A DNA stretch of 64,000 bases from DASZIT01 sp963770635 (GCA_963770635.1 CAVYQI010000004.1:248001-312000); one strand, 5' to 3'; positions 1-9,741 are shown, numbered from the stretch's first letter. Notes: generated by a model from the letters alone, not told the origin. A program made the numbers and translations.

Positions 1-269
1 CAGCCGGTTCCCGTCGGGCCCCCGGGCCTCTCCCAGGAAATTCCGGTGCCGGCCGGCACCTCGACGGTGCAGTTCAACTTCCTGCCCCCCCATGAGTTCC
101 TCGCCTTCACCGCCACCGTCCTCGCCCTGATCGCGATCATCGGATCCTTCCTGGTCACCTCCGGACGTCTCCCCCGTCTGCGCCGACGACTCGCCGGGCC
201 GTGGCGAGCCCCGCCGAGGCCGTCACGGAGGCGACCGGCGAACGCGCCGCCAAGGCATCGGATCAGTAG
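1..269 (+). CDS. C-terminal end of a membrane protein (5'-truncated by the window)
   Basis: Only the end of this gene is present. Frame 1 encodes a short extracellular-looking stretch containing VPAGTSTVQFNFLPP, then one clear membrane helix (ALIAIIGSFLV) and an Arg-rich cytoplasmic tail, a positive-inside ending. The tail then appears to change frame near base 185-200: frame 3 reads ASPAEAVTEATGERAAKASD and stops at 267-269, while frame 1 runs on into Arg/Pro-rich low-complexity sequence to 483. A one-base indel is the likely cause. The motif before the helix resembles the ends of YfhO-type membrane glycosylation proteins, and surface-polysaccharide genes follow, but the family call is a guess. 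Confidence 0.45.
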
Positions 270-365
270 GCCACCCCGGCGGCGACCGACCGAGCCGCCG
301 CGGCATCGAGCCGGCGGAAGGCCGAAACGACCGAAACGAGGCGGCCAGGGCGCCGAGGGCGCGGC

Positions 366-2273
366 TCAGGACAGGTCGGGCGGCGTCACCATCAACCCGG
401 TCACCAGCGACAGCCAGACCTCGTCTTCATCGGGTGGTCGCAGCGGACAGAAGGGCTCGAGCCGGCCGAGGTTGCGGTTGTAGAACGGGTCGTCGGTCCG
501 CACCACCCCGAACCAACGGGCCAAGAACTGCTGATAGTCGCGCTGGTAACCGGAGAGCCCGCGGCTGACCGACTCGTAGTGGATCAGGTCGGCGTGGGGC
601 GTGTAGAGGATCCGGTAGCCGGCCTGCCGCATCCGGATACAGAAGTCCACGTCGTTGAAGCCGACGGCAAACGCCTCGTCGAAGCCGTCGAGCTCCTCGA
701 AGACCTCCCGGCGAACCAGCATGCAGGCGGCGGTCACCGCGCTGTACTCCGTTGACGATCAGGTCCCAACCGAAGTAGCCCCATCTCGCCTTCGGGCATG
801 CCGGCAAACAGGTGGCCGGCGATGCCCGCCGAGTCCGATCACCACCCCGGCGTGCTGGACGCTTCCGTCCGGGTAGACCAGCCGGGCGCCCACCGCCCCG
901 ACGTCGGGGCGCTGGCCCAGCTCGACCAGGGCGTGCAGCCATCCTTCCGAGCGCGGCCTCGATGTCGTTGTTGAGGAACAGCAACATGTCGGTGTCACAG
1001 GTCTGGCGCGGCGAGGTTGTTGATGGCCGACCAGTTGAACGGGCCCGGATAGTCGAGCACCCGGGTGGCCGGGGCGGGCTTCCAGCTGTTGGCGGAGGGC
1101 TTGGGTCTCCGGCTCGGTGCTGCCGTTGTCGACGAGCACGACTTCGGTGATCGGGTAGCCGGGCGACCGGTCCAAGGAGGCGAGGCAGGCCACGGTCAGG
1201 GCCGGCCTGGTCCCGGAACGGGCATGATGATGCTCACGGTCGGCGATCCATCGACGCTGCCGCCGCACGTGGTACGCCCCCTGGAAGGGCCCGCCGTCCA
1301 CGGCCCCGTCGATGCCCTGCCGGATCGACCGCGTCCTCCACCGCCCGCCGGCTGGCCAGGTGCGCCCACGGCTTGGCCTCGGAATCCCCGGCCGCCGAGC
1401 CCGGCCACCACCCGCCAGTGGTAGAGGACCTTGGGGATGTGCACGATCACGGCGGGCCTGCTCGGTGGCCCGCAGCATCAGGTCGTAGTCCTGGCTGCCG
1501 TCGAACTCGGGCCGGAACCCGCCGATCCGCCGGATCAGGTCGTGCCGGATGACCGTGACGTGCCCGAGGTACGGGAAGACCAGCAGCAGGTCGGGATCCC
1601 AGTCGGGCTTGAAGTGCGGTTGGAAGGGTCGATCCGAGCTCGTCGAGCTTGTCCTCGTCGGAGTAGATGACGTCGACGTCCGACTCGGCCAGCACCACCG
1701 CGGCGATCTCGGCCAACGCCTCGGGGTCGAGCACGTCGTCGTGGTCGAGGAGGACGACGAATTCCCCGGTCGCCGCGGTCAGCGCCTTGTTGGTGGCCCG
1801 GGAGATGCCCCCGTTCTGTTCGAGGGCCATGACCCGGATACGGGGGTCTCCGGCCGCCATCTCGTTCATCGCCGCGGTCAACTCCGGATCGCCGGAGCCG
1901 TCGTCGCAGAGGCAGAGCTCCCAGTTCGTGTAGGTCTGGTCGATCACCGACTGGACGCTTCCCGGAAGTACCACAGCGAGGGCCGGTAGACCGGGACCAC
2001 CACGCTCAACAACGGCCCGGCGGTGGGAAGGTGGCGGAGGTCGATGGTCTCGGCCTTGAGCACATTGTGGAGATGGATCCAGTGCCAGTACGCCGGGGGG
2101 AACAAGGCGGCATGGGGGCCCCAGGACTCCACCGGCCTGGCCGTTACGTCGGGCAAGGGTGACGATTCGGTGTATTTGTCCGACATCCACCCAAGCGCAG
2201 CCACGGTCTCGCCATCCACCGACGTCGATTCTGGCACGTGGCTCGGGGATCGGTGACGGTCGGGGGTCGACAT
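366..2273 (-). pseudogene. Two-domain GT2 glycosyltransferase, broken by several frameshifts
   Basis: Fragments in all three minus frames add up to one protein of about 630 residues with two GT2 (GT-A fold) domains, as in rhamnan/O-antigen-type glycosyltransferases that add sugars from nucleotide donors at the inner membrane face. The first domain shows PLLSVVVPVYRPSLWYF, then SVIDQTYTNWELCLCDDGSG and a LDHDDVLDPEAL acceptor region. The second shows SIIMPV, ITEVVLVDNGSTEPE, and the ending GFDEAFAVGFNDVDFCIRMR typical of the donor-site aspartates. The start is ATG at 2273; a GTG at 2291 is possible. At least five frame changes occur; near 1960 restoring one G (GCGTCC to GCGGTCC) rejoins the frames. 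Every piece is well conserved, so sequence error is likelier than decay. Confidence 0.75.
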
Positions 2274-2581
2274 GGCGTTGGCGGGGCTCACCCGTGACGG
2301 GCTCGAAATCGGGTGGTCTGCGGCTCCCGAAGCCAGGCGAGGCTACCACGAGGCCCCCGGCCCCAATCGCGCCATGCCGGCCCGAGATTTGCTCCTGCCG
2401 GTCCCACCTGGGCCGTTCCCGGCAGGGTCATCCACCCCCGGGCATCAACGGGGCCAACCACCAATTACGGGTACAATCCGCGGGTCGATCGGGTGGCACG
2501 GGCGCATCTCGACCCGCGGGCCCACCGGCGGCGGACTGCGACGATACCGAGCGCCCGGTGAAGACCACGCGTGTTGGTCGA

Positions 2582-2590
2582 GAAAGGAGG
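2582..2590 (+). promoter_or_regulatory. Strong Shine-Dalgarno site deciding a GTG start
   Basis: AAAGGAGG-type sequence (GAAAGGAGG) ends 8 nt before GTG 2599. It fixes the start of the next gene and rules out the 109 in-frame codons upstream, which have no comparable site. Confidence 0.8.
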
Positions 2591-2598
2591 ATCACATC

Positions 2599-3147
2599 GT
2601 GGGAAAGCCCGGGCTCGACCCGAAAGAGTTTCTCGAGCGTCTGAAAGAAGAACACCAGGTGCTCCGGTGGGAGCCTCTCCCCCCCAATAAGCTCAGCCCC
2701 GCCTCCGGCGGCGAGCAGTCCCGGAGTGGCGGTTCCCTCGACTACCTCCACAAGCACTGGGCGCTCCCGGATTCGTTCCCTCCCGAGGATGCCGGCCGGG
2801 GTCCGAAGGGTCGCCTGGTCTCCCTGTTCGGCCGGCTGACCTACCGGGTCCTGGGGCGGTATTTCCGGGAGGAACGGGAGCTCCTGGGCCATGTCGTCCG
2901 CATCAGCGAGGCCCTCGAGCGCCGGTGTGACGCGTTGACCCTGCGGGTGCAGGAGATGAACCTCGAGATACTGAGGCGACAGGTCGCCGAAGCCGAGAAT
3001 CAGGCCATCCTGGCCGCCTGGCTCCATGCCGAATCGCCCCGGACCACCAGCGGCGTCACCTCCATCTCCTCTACCCTCGCCCAGCGGAACAAGGCGGCGG
3101 CGGCCGCGTTGGCGGCGGCCAAAGAGGACGCCGACCGCGCCCGATGA
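2599..3147 (+). CDS. Conserved hypothetical protein of polysaccharide loci
   Basis: A 182-residue soluble protein starting at GTG behind a near-perfect Shine-Dalgarno. The N-terminal third is polar. Residues about 50-75 carry LDYLHKHWALPD, then a basic stretch (KGRLVSLFGRLTYRVLGRYF) and a helical, probably coiled-coil region (ALERRCDALTLRVQEMNLEI). The C-terminus is Ala/Lys-rich. I know similar 'HxHWALPD ... GRLTYRVLGxY' modules beside or fused to glycosyltransferases and SAM methyltransferases in actinobacteria, but no function is established. Its stop lies 55 nt before the next glycosyltransferase start, so the two are probably co-transcribed. Confidence 0.75.
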   Translation: MGKPGLDPKEFLERLKEEHQVLRWEPLPPNKLSPASGGEQSRSGGSLDYLHKHWALPDSFPPEDAGRGPKGRLVSLFGRLTYRVLGRYFREERELLGHVVRISEALERRCDALTLRVQEMNLEILRRQVAEAENQAILAAWLHAESPRTTSGVTSISSTLAQRNKAAAAALAAAKEDADRAR

Positions 3148-3202
3148 CGGCGGATCGAGTCTCTCCCGGCTCCGAGCCCCGGACCTACCCTTGGACGGCG
3201 TC

Positions 3203-4459
3203 GTGAGCGATCGACCGCTGATCGCCGTCCTCACCACCCGTTGGGAATCGAAGACCGAGGAAGGTTGGGCGACCCGGCAGGTGGCCGGCGCCCTGGCCTG
3301 CGCGGCTGACGTCCATGTGATCACCCCTCAGGGCCACACTCCCGTCCAACGCACCGACAGCGTGTTCACGGTGCACGAAATGGGCACTCCCAGCGGTGCC
3401 GCCGCCGAGATCCGCCGGGATCTCCTCATCGAGGCCATCTCCGAGACGAGGTCGGAGGTGAGCGGGCGGTTGCTCCCGGAGTTCGGTCGGCTGCTCGACC
3501 GGGACTTGCTGGAGTGCTGGAAGGGTGCCTCGGACCTCATCGCCGGACTCCATCCCGACCTGGTGGTCATCGCCGGTCATCAACTGGTCGGGGCCGTGGA
3601 TGCCGTCGACCGGGTGGCGCCGGAACTGCCGGTGGTGCTGATCGCCCTCGGCTCTGATCTGGACAGCCTGTCCTTCCCCCACTTCGCTCGCGTCTTCGAT
3701 CGTGCCCAGGCCGTGCTGGCCATCACCGAGACCGAACGGCGGGCCATCCTCGACCATCATGGGGGGCCGGCACGGGTGCACCGGATCGGCGCCCCGCTGG
3801 CCGCCAACCCCAGCGCCCTCAATGAGCCCAACACCTGGGTCGGGAAGACCGACTACGTCTTCGTCATCACCGGCGCCAAGACCCACGCCGACGAGGAAAC
3901 CGTGACCCTCGCCCGGTTGATCCGCTTGCGCTTTCCCGACAATCCCGTCGCCATCTCCGCCACCGACGCCCTGAGCGCCTGGCATCAGGGTCGCTTGGGT
4001 GAAGGGTGGCCGGTGGAACGGTCCAGCGATCTCACCCGCTTGATGGCCTGGGCGCGGGTCGTCGTCGACCTCCGGCCCGGTCCCCTGTTCGGCCGGCGCG
4101 GCGTCGACTCCCTCCTCTACGGCACCCCGATCATCGTCCCCGGCAACTCCCGGGCCCGGGAACACGCCGAGCTGGGTGGCGGCGGCCTGTGGTTCGACAC
4201 CCCCGGTGAGCTCGTCTGGTGTGTCGAGGCCATGCTGGATCCGGAGGTCCGCACCGTCTTCAGCACTCAGGGCCGGGCGTACGCGGAAGCAGCCTACGGA
4301 TCGACCGACGGGTTCATCGAGCGGGTGCTGAGCGCCGCCGCCGACGCCTGCACCGGCATCGGGGTGCCGGGCATCGGGGGGGCGTGGCGCCTGGGTGGGA
4401 ACGGCGGCACCGCCGCGGCGGACGCCGGTCTCTCCGCCAGCCTCTCCGTCACCGCCTGA
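3203..4459 (+). CDS. GT-B fold glycosyltransferase (GT4-like)
   Basis: A 418-residue protein with the two Rossmann-like halves of GT-B enzymes. The N-terminal half opens with RPLIAVLTTRWESK and has a GWATRQVAGAL segment where acceptor-binding loops sit. The C-terminal half has ITGAKTHADEETV, RLMAWARVVVDLRPGPLFG and SLLYGTPIIVPGNSRAREHA; the last is the nucleotide-sugar end of GT4 enzymes, in which the usual E-x7-E pattern is only partly present. GTG 3203 was chosen because conservation begins there; TTG 3191 is an alternative. No signal peptide. It probably modifies a surface glycan together with the upstream GT2 enzyme. Donor and acceptor cannot be told. Confidence 0.75.
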   Translation: MSDRPLIAVLTTRWESKTEEGWATRQVAGALACAADVHVITPQGHTPVQRTDSVFTVHEMGTPSGAAAEIRRDLLIEAISETRSEVSGRLLPEFGRLLDRDLLECWKGASDLIAGLHPDLVVIAGHQLVGAVDAVDRVAPELPVVLIALGSDLDSLSFPHFARVFDRAQAVLAITETERRAILDHHGGPARVHRIGAPLAANPSALNEPNTWVGKTDYVFVITGAKTHADEETVTLARLIRLRFPDNPVAISATDALSAWHQGRLGEGWPVERSSDLTRLMAWARVVVDLRPGPLFGRRGVDSLLYGTPIIVPGNSRAREHAELGGGGLWFDTPGELVWCVEAMLDPEVRTVFSTQGRAYAEAAYGSTDGFIERVLSAAADACTGIGVPGIGGAWRLGGNGGTAAADAGLSASLSVTA

Positions 4460-4468
4460 CCCCGGCTT

Positions 4469-4492
4469 CCGCCGTGGGCACTCGGCCGGCGG
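4469..4492. terminator. Possible bidirectional terminator hairpin
   Basis: Inverted repeat CCGCCG (4469-4474) and CGGCGG (4487-4492) with a 12-nt loop in the 34-nt gap between two convergent genes. There is no T-tract. Confidence 0.35.
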
Positions 4493-4493
4493 T

Positions 4494-5424
4494 TCACGCG
4501 GCCAGAAGGCTGGCGACCATGCCATCGAGGATGTCGGCCTCCGACACCAGGCACTCGCGGATCTGGAAGCGTTCCATCACCAGGTGCAGGATCATGGCGC
4601 CGCCGACAATGACGTCCTCCCGACCCTTGACCATCCCGGTGCGGGCGAGCCGGGCGGCACGGTCCTCGGTGGCCAGCGTCCGGTACCAGAACGACACCTG
4701 CTCGCCGGTGAGGACCGAGTGGTGCACCCGGTCCCGGTCGTAGGTCTCCAACCCCTGGGCCAGCGACGACAGGGTGCTCACGGTGCCCGCCAGCCCCACC
4801 AGCCGACGCGCTTCGAGGAGGCGGGGGTGGGCGTCGATGGCCGCCTCCAACGTCTCGGCCACCATGGCTTCGGCCGCCGCCAACTCCTCGGGGAACGGAG
4901 GGTCCGAGGTCAGGTAGCGCTCGGAGATCCGAACACACCCCATCTGCAGCGAGGCGACGTCCAGCGCACCATCCCCGCGTCCCCGACCCGACCACCAGCT
5001 CGGTCGAGCCTCCCCCGATGTCCACCACCAGAAACGGCCCGTCGCCGGGGTCGAGCTCGGCCACTGCTCCGGCCATCGACAGGGCGCCCTCCTCCTTGCC
5101 GGTCAGCAGCTCGGGGGTGACCCCGGTCGCCTCGGCGGCGGCGGCCAGAAAGGCCGGGCCGTTGGAGGCATCGCGGGCGGCAGAGGTCGCCACCATCCGC
5201 GCCCGCACCACCCCCAGCGCGGCCATCACCTGCCGGTACTCGGTGAGCACGGCGACGCAACGGTCGATGGCGTCGACCGACAGCTTCCCGGTGGCGTCGA
5301 CGCCTTCACCCAGGCGGGTGATCCGCATCAATCGCTCGAGCGGACGACCATGCTCGTCGACCACCAACAGTCGGGTCGAGTTGGTCCCGCAGTCGATCGC
5401 CGCCACCGGCCCACTGGAGTGCAC
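4494..5424 (-). CDS. ppx: Exopolyphosphatase / Ppx-GppA phosphatase (frameshifted)
   Basis: A member of the ASKHA-fold Ppx/GppA family, which hydrolyses polyphosphate or pppGpp. The N-terminus has AAIDCGTNSTRLLVVD (phosphate-1 motif) and the middle has VVDIGGGSTELVVG (phosphate-2). The C-terminal part, in another frame, has RRLVGLAGTVSTLSSLAQGL and ends near 4494. Two single-base losses near 4965-4985 explain the break: restoring a G in TCGGGGAC and another in GGTGCGC gives a continuous GSGDAGMVALDVASLQMG. Restored length is about 310 residues, normal for the short actinobacterial form. It is the last gene of the eno-ftsB-DUF501-ppx run, 20 nt after the previous stop. Confidence 0.9.
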
Positions 5425-5444
5425 CCGGCCTTGCTACCACGCCC

Positions 5445-5987
5445 TCAGGATGGGTGGAGACCGATGCGCAGCGCCGTCCATTCCCCGACCGGGTCGTCGG
5501 CCCCGGTCAGCCACCAGGCCAGGTGGGCATGGAGGCACTTGACCCCCTGCCGGGTACCACCGACGCCTCCCGACGGCCTCGGGCCTTGATGGCCTTCGGG
5601 AATCAGCGCGTCCCGCTCGGCGGCGTAGCGAGCGTGGGCGTCGGCCAGCTCGGCGGCAGGAATGGCGGCTTCGGCTTGGCGGACCCCACCCGACGACTCG
5701 ATGGCGGCGACGGCCTCCCGCAGCGCCGGGTCCACCAACCAGTACCGGGTGGGCATGGGGGTCCCGTCGTGCAAGAACGGCGCGTTGGCGATGACCGCCG
5801 GGGCCCCGTCGGCCGCCCGGACCACGACTTCGAAGGCACCGGCCGGAGGTCGGCCCAGCAGTTCGGCCACCCGGGCGTCGTCGTCGACTCCCACCCTGTC
5901 GTCATGGCCGCCGGGGTGGCGGTGGCTGCCATCGGCGCCGGGTTCGGGGCCGGCCCCGCTCGGGTCGCCGGGCGACGCCGGAGTCAT
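5445..5987 (-). CDS. DUF501 family protein
   Basis: A 180-residue protein of the actinobacterial DUF501 family, recognised by VAELLGRPPAGAFEVVVR near the N-terminus, the PFLHDGTPMPTRYWLVDP block, and CLHAHLAWWLTGADDPVGEW near the C-terminus; the conserved Cys and His residues there might bind metal. Function unknown. Its start overlaps the ftsB stop (ATGA), and ppx follows, the conserved arrangement of this family. Confidence 0.9.
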   Translation of the reverse strand: MTPASPGDPSGAGPEPGADGSHRHPGGHDDRVGVDDDARVAELLGRPPAGAFEVVVRAADGAPAVIANAPFLHDGTPMPTRYWLVDPALREAVAAIESSGGVRQAEAAIPAAELADAHARYAAERDALIPEGHQGPRPSGGVGGTRQGVKCLHAHLAWWLTGADDPVGEWTALRIGLHPS

Positions 5988-6850
5988 CTCCAGAATTCGA
6001 GGGTGGTGGTCACCCGATGCCAGAACCCGCCGGGGCTGGCGCTCCCGGAGCTTCCGCTCGACGACCCGGCCGGCGGGGTGGCCGGCGTCGATCCCGAGGT
6101 CTCGCCCGACGACGAGCTTCCGGTGCCCGGGGTCCCGCTGGGCGGGAGCCCAGGATCCGGCGACATGTTCGGGGCATCGGCCGGGGATACCAGTGGTTGG
6201 TCACCCGGGTCGCCGGTCGGGGCGCTCCCGACCGCCGACGCGGTGTGACCGGTGGGCGGCAACACATTGAAGAGGGTCGCACCCGGGAGGACCAACTGGT
6301 AGTACTGGCGGGCGAACCGCTGGATCTCGGTGTTGGAGGTCAGCTGCTGCTGTTGCTCGGCCAGCAGCTGGTTCTGGTGCTGCAGGGTCTGCAACTGGGC
6401 GCTGCTCGAGGCCAACTGCTGGTGTTGCCGCAGCAGCCCGGCGGCCGGGAAGCTGGTCCCGACGATGACCAGCGCGATCACCGCGGCGATGGCGATGGGC
6501 AGGCGACGGGCGTTGGGACGGGACCGCGGACTGGTTCGGGGCCGCGGACTGGTTCGGGGCCGGCCCGCGCCGTTGGGTCGGCTGGCCGACCGTCGTTGGC
6601 CGCCCGCCTTCGGCTGGCTCGATGCCTTCCGTGGGCCGGCCGACGGCCGGGTCCGTGATGCCGAGCCCTTGGCCGGGCGCTTGGCCGGGCGCTTGGCGAC
6701 GGCGGCCGACGATACCGGCATGCTGGGGCCGGACCGCGCCCGACGGGAGGGAGCGGACCTCGAACCCCGGCCGGTAGCCACTGCCGGCTTCCTGGCCCCC
6801 TTGGCCCGAGCCCGGGTACGGGTAGGGGTGGTCAACGGGGGCTCCCCCAC
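5984..6850 (-). CDS. ftsB: Septum formation initiator FtsB/DivIC-like protein
   Basis: Single-pass cell-division protein that works with FtsL and FtsQ at the septum. The 288 residues divide into a long Arg/Ala/Pro/Ser-rich cytoplasmic tail (1-115), one membrane helix (IAIAAVIALVIVGTSFPAAGL, about 118-138), a coiled coil with heptads (LQTLQHQNQLLAEQQQQL), the family signature EIQRFARQYYQLVLPG, and a Ser/Gly/Pro-rich tail. Both tails are much longer than in Escherichia coli FtsB (about 100 residues) but such extensions are common in actinobacteria. The start overlaps the end of eno by 19 nt; the stop overlaps the DUF501 start. Confidence 0.9.
   Translation of the reverse strand: MGEPPLTTPTRTRARAKGARKPAVATGRGSRSAPSRRARSGPSMPVSSAAVAKRPAKRPAKGSASRTRPSAGPRKASSQPKAGGQRRSASRPNGAGRPRTSPRPRTSPRSRPNARRLPIAIAAVIALVIVGTSFPAAGLLRQHQQLASSSAQLQTLQHQNQLLAEQQQQLTSNTEIQRFARQYYQLVLPGATLFNVLPPTGHTASAVGSAPTGDPGDQPLVSPADAPNMSPDPGLPPSGTPGTGSSSSGETSGSTPATPPAGSSSGSSGSASPGGFWHRVTTTLEFWR
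6524..6559. repeat. 18-bp perfect tandem duplication inside ftsB
   Basis: The unit CCGCGGACTGGTTCGGGG occurs twice, at 6524-6541 and 6542-6559, and duplicates six residues in the disordered Arg/Pro tail of FtsB. Confidence 0.85.
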
Positions 6851-8121
6851 GACGCCAGCGCCTCGCCACCCCGGAACGCCGCCGTCTCCCCCAGCATCTC
6901 TTCGATCCGGAGGAGCTGGTTGTACTTGGCCACCCGGTCAGAGCGGGCCGGGGCTCCGGTCTTGATCTGACCGCAGTTGGTCGCCACTGCCAGGTCGGCA
7001 ATGGTGGCGTCCTCGGTCTCCCCCGACCGGTGCGACATCACGCAGGCGTAGGCCGCCCGGGTGGCCATCGACATGGTCCCGAGGGTCTCGGTCAGCGTGC
7101 CGATCTGGTTGGGCTTGATCAGCACCGCGTTGGCGACCCCGGCGTCGATGCCCCGGCTGAGTCGCTCCTGGTTGGTCACGAACAGGTCGTCGCCCACCAG
7201 CTGGACCCGGTCACCCACCGCGGAGGTGAGTGCCGCCCATCCGTCCCAGTCGTCCTCGGCCATGCCGTCTTCGAGCGAGACGATCGGATAGCGGTCGATC
7301 AGTTCGACCCAGTACCCCACCATCTCATCAGGCGACAGGCTCCGGCCTTCGCCGGCCAGGACGTAGGCGCCGTCCTTGTAGATTTCACTGGAGGCCGGGT
7401 CCATGGCGATGGCGATGTCGGTCCCCGGTGAGCGCCCCGTGCGTTCGATGCCCTCCGTCAACACCTGGACCGCTTCTTCATTCGAACCGAGGTTGGGCGC
7501 AAACCCTCCCTCGTCGCCGACGGCGGTGGAATGTCCCCGCTCCTTCAACACGCCGGCCAGCGCGTGGTACGTCTCGACCCCCCACCGGAGGGCCTCGGAG
7601 AACGAGGCGGCCCCGACCGGCATGATCATGAACTCCTGAAAGTCGATCGAGTTGTCGGCGTGGACCCCGCCGTTGACGACGTTCATCATCGGTACCGGTA
7701 GCACGTGACCGTCGGCGCCGCCGACGTAGCGGAACAGCGGAAGCCCGAGCTCGTCGGCCGCGGCTTTGGCGGTGGCCAGCGACACGCCGAGGATGGCATT
7801 GGCCCCCAGCCGGGTCTTGTTGGGAGTCCCGTCGGCGTCGATGAGGGCCAGGTCGATTCCGCGTTGGTCGAGCGCGTCGGCGCCTTCGAGAAAGTCGGCG
7901 ATCTCGCCGTTCACGTTGGCCACCGCCCGGGTGACACCCTTGCCCCGGTACCGGTCGCCACCGTCGCGTAGCTCGGCCGCCTCGAAGGTGCCAGTGGACG
8001 CCCCCGACGGCACGATGGCGCGCCCCATGGCCCCCGAATCGAGGAGCACGTCGACCTCAACCGTGGGGTTGCCTCGGGAGTCCAGGACTTCCCGACCGAT
8101 GACCTGTTCGATGCTGCTCAT
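6832..8121 (-). CDS. eno: Enolase
   Basis: Converts 2-phosphoglycerate to phosphoenolpyruvate in glycolysis. Full length at 429 residues. The N-terminus SSIEQVIGREVLDSRGNPTV is the family signature; the flexible loop SGASTGTFEA, the metal ligands in SLEDGMAEDDW and VGDDLFVTN, and the catalytic lysine region VLIKPNQIGTLTE followed by MSHRSGETEDATIADLAVA are all intact. The start is ATG 8121 with a promoter-like region upstream. It heads the eno-ftsB-DUF501-ppx unit, a conserved actinobacterial order. Confidence 0.98.
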   Translation of the reverse strand: MSSIEQVIGREVLDSRGNPTVEVDVLLDSGAMGRAIVPSGASTGTFEAAELRDGGDRYRGKGVTRAVANVNGEIADFLEGADALDQRGIDLALIDADGTPNKTRLGANAILGVSLATAKAAADELGLPLFRYVGGADGHVLPVPMMNVVNGGVHADNSIDFQEFMIMPVGAASFSEALRWGVETYHALAGVLKERGHSTAVGDEGGFAPNLGSNEEAVQVLTEGIERTGRSPGTDIAIAMDPASSEIYKDGAYVLAGEGRSLSPDEMVGYWVELIDRYPIVSLEDGMAEDDWDGWAALTSAVGDRVQLVGDDLFVTNQERLSRGIDAGVANAVLIKPNQIGTLTETLGTMSMATRAAYACVMSHRSGETEDATIADLAVATNCGQIKTGAPARSDRVAKYNQLLRIEEMLGETAAFRGGEALASWGSPR

Positions 8122-8154
8122 GGTGCCCTGTTGCTCCTGTTGCTGGTGTGAGAA

Positions 8155-8169
8155 AAGTTATCATTGATA
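8155..8169 (-). promoter_or_regulatory. Probable eno promoter with an 11-bp palindrome
   Basis: On the minus strand the sequence TGATAACTT is an extended -10 (TGN followed by TAACTT, 8160-8155), 33 nt before the eno ATG. It overlaps the perfect palindrome TATCATTGATA (8159-8169), which stands out in GC-rich DNA and could be an operator. Confidence 0.5.
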
Positions 8170-8247
8170 CCGCTCTCGACCAGGGCATTCGCTCCGACCT
8201 GGCCGTTACCGAGACTCTCCGTCTCCCACGCCTGGCGGGCACCTCGG

Positions 8248-9720
8248 CTACCCCAGGTCGTCGACCGAGGCCCGGAAGGCCGCCGCCCTCACCCGCAAGG
8301 CGCTCTCCGGATCCACACCCATCGCCCTCGCCAGGTTGACCAACGAGAAGAGCAGGTCCCCAATTTCGACACCGGCGGCGTCGGTGCGGGCGTCGTCATC
8401 GGCGGCATCATCGGGCGCCGCGCTCTCGGCCAACCGGGCCGCCGTCTCGGCCAGGCGGCCCGCCTCGTCGCGGCGGCCGGGAAGCTCCATTCCCAGCGCC
8501 ACTCCCTTCCGCTGCAACTTGGCCATCAGGGCCAGGGCGGGCATCGCCGCCGGAATGCCCTCGCTGATGCTCGTCCGGTTCTTCTCCGCCTTCTTCAACG
8601 TCTCCCAGTTGGAGGCGATCTGATCTTTGGTGGCACCGGTGAGGTCGCCGAACACGTGCGGATGCCGCGACACCAACTTGTCGTGCACCTCCCGGGCCAC
8701 ATCCGCCAACGTGAACCGACCGGACTCCGCCGCCAGCAACGCGTGGAAGTAGACCTGGAAGAGGAGATCGCCGAGCTCCTCTTCCAGATGGGCGACGGCC
8801 TGCTCCTCAATCTCGGGGGTGACGGCATTGGCGCCGCCGGCGTCGAGTTTGGCGTCGACGGCGGCCAGGTTGTCGATCGCTTCGAGGACCTCGTACGACT
8901 CTTCCAGCAGGTGACGAGCCAGGGAGCCGTGGGTCTGCTCCCGGTCCCATGGACACCGTTCCCGGAGGGTGTGCACCAGCTCGTCGAGACGCATCAGCTC
9001 GGAGGCCACCGGCGCACCCAGGGTGGCGATCCACAACGAGGTGAGGTGGTCCGGTTCGAACGCGCGATCAAGGTCGTCCCATTCGACCTCCCACACCCGC
9101 TCGTCGTCCAGGCCGAGGTGGTACAGCACCGTGACCGTGGTCCCCGGCGGCGGCTCGGCCGACAGTTTGATCTCGGAGAGGAGGGACGGGGACCAGCACT
9201 GGGCCACCAGCAGCGGGCCCCGCTCCCCGGCGGCCGACGAGGCGAACGATTCCGCGTCGACGATCCGCACCCCGGAGGCGACCGGATCGATCCCCAACCG
9301 GGCAAAGGCAACGTCGAGGAACGAGAGAGCCGGGTGCACCACGACGGTTATCTCGCCCGACGTCACCGCCGGATCATCCTGGAGCAAGCCCACCGTTCGC
9401 TCCGCCACCGTCGGCGATCCGGGCACCGCGTAGACCACCGACCGGTCACGGCGGGCGGCCGCCACCAGGTCGGCGACGATCGCCCGGTAGACGGCCTCGA
9501 AGGTGGGTTCGGACTCGTAGCGGTCGTCAAACGAGACGAGGGTGGGGAACGCCGAGGCCGCCGGGTGCCGGGTGGTCCGCAGCAACGCGGTGCCGGCCTC
9601 GTTGATCAACTTCAGGGTCTCATCGGTGATCAACTCCGGCCCGGCCGGTCCCAATCCGACAATGTGGATGCGCGGCCCGGAGGCCGATCCGGTTGCCCCG
9701 GCACCGGTGGGGTCGCTCAC
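8248..9720 (-). CDS. mazG: MazG nucleoside triphosphate pyrophosphohydrolase with N-terminal tetrapyrrole-methylase domain
   Basis: A 490-residue YabN-type fusion. Residues about 15-230 are a SAM-binding tetrapyrrole (corrin/porphyrin) methylase-like domain (RIHIVGLGPAGPELIT; YAVPGSPTVAERTV). Residues about 245-490 are the MazG house-cleaning domain that hydrolyses (d)NTPs to monophosphates. The MazG metal ligands are visible in LLEESYEVLEAI (EExxE type) and EEELGDLLFQVYFHA (ExxD type), followed by SRHPHVFGD. A C-terminal second MazG-like half ends with VEIGDLLFSLVNLARAMG. The same fusion, of similar length, is known in Bacillus YabN. It lies between surA and eno. Confidence 0.95.
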   Translation of the reverse strand: MSDPTGAGATGSASGPRIHIVGLGPAGPELITDETLKLINEAGTALLRTTRHPAASAFPTLVSFDDRYESEPTFEAVYRAIVADLVAAARRDRSVVYAVPGSPTVAERTVGLLQDDPAVTSGEITVVVHPALSFLDVAFARLGIDPVASGVRIVDAESFASSAAGERGPLLVAQCWSPSLLSEIKLSAEPPPGTTVTVLYHLGLDDERVWEVEWDDLDRAFEPDHLTSLWIATLGAPVASELMRLDELVHTLRERCPWDREQTHGSLARHLLEESYEVLEAIDNLAAVDAKLDAGGANAVTPEIEEQAVAHLEEELGDLLFQVYFHALLAAESGRFTLADVAREVHDKLVSRHPHVFGDLTGATKDQIASNWETLKKAEKNRTSISEGIPAAMPALALMAKLQRKGVALGMELPGRRDEAGRLAETAARLAESAAPDDAADDDARTDAAGVEIGDLLFSLVNLARAMGVDPESALRVRAAAFRASVDDLG

Positions 9721-9741
9721 AACGGGAACCGGGTCAGGAGA

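Noticed and set aside
2272..2598. In-frame extension upstream of the 182-residue protein
   Set aside because: Pro/Gly/Arg-rich composition without conservation, and a strong Shine-Dalgarno fixes GTG 2599.
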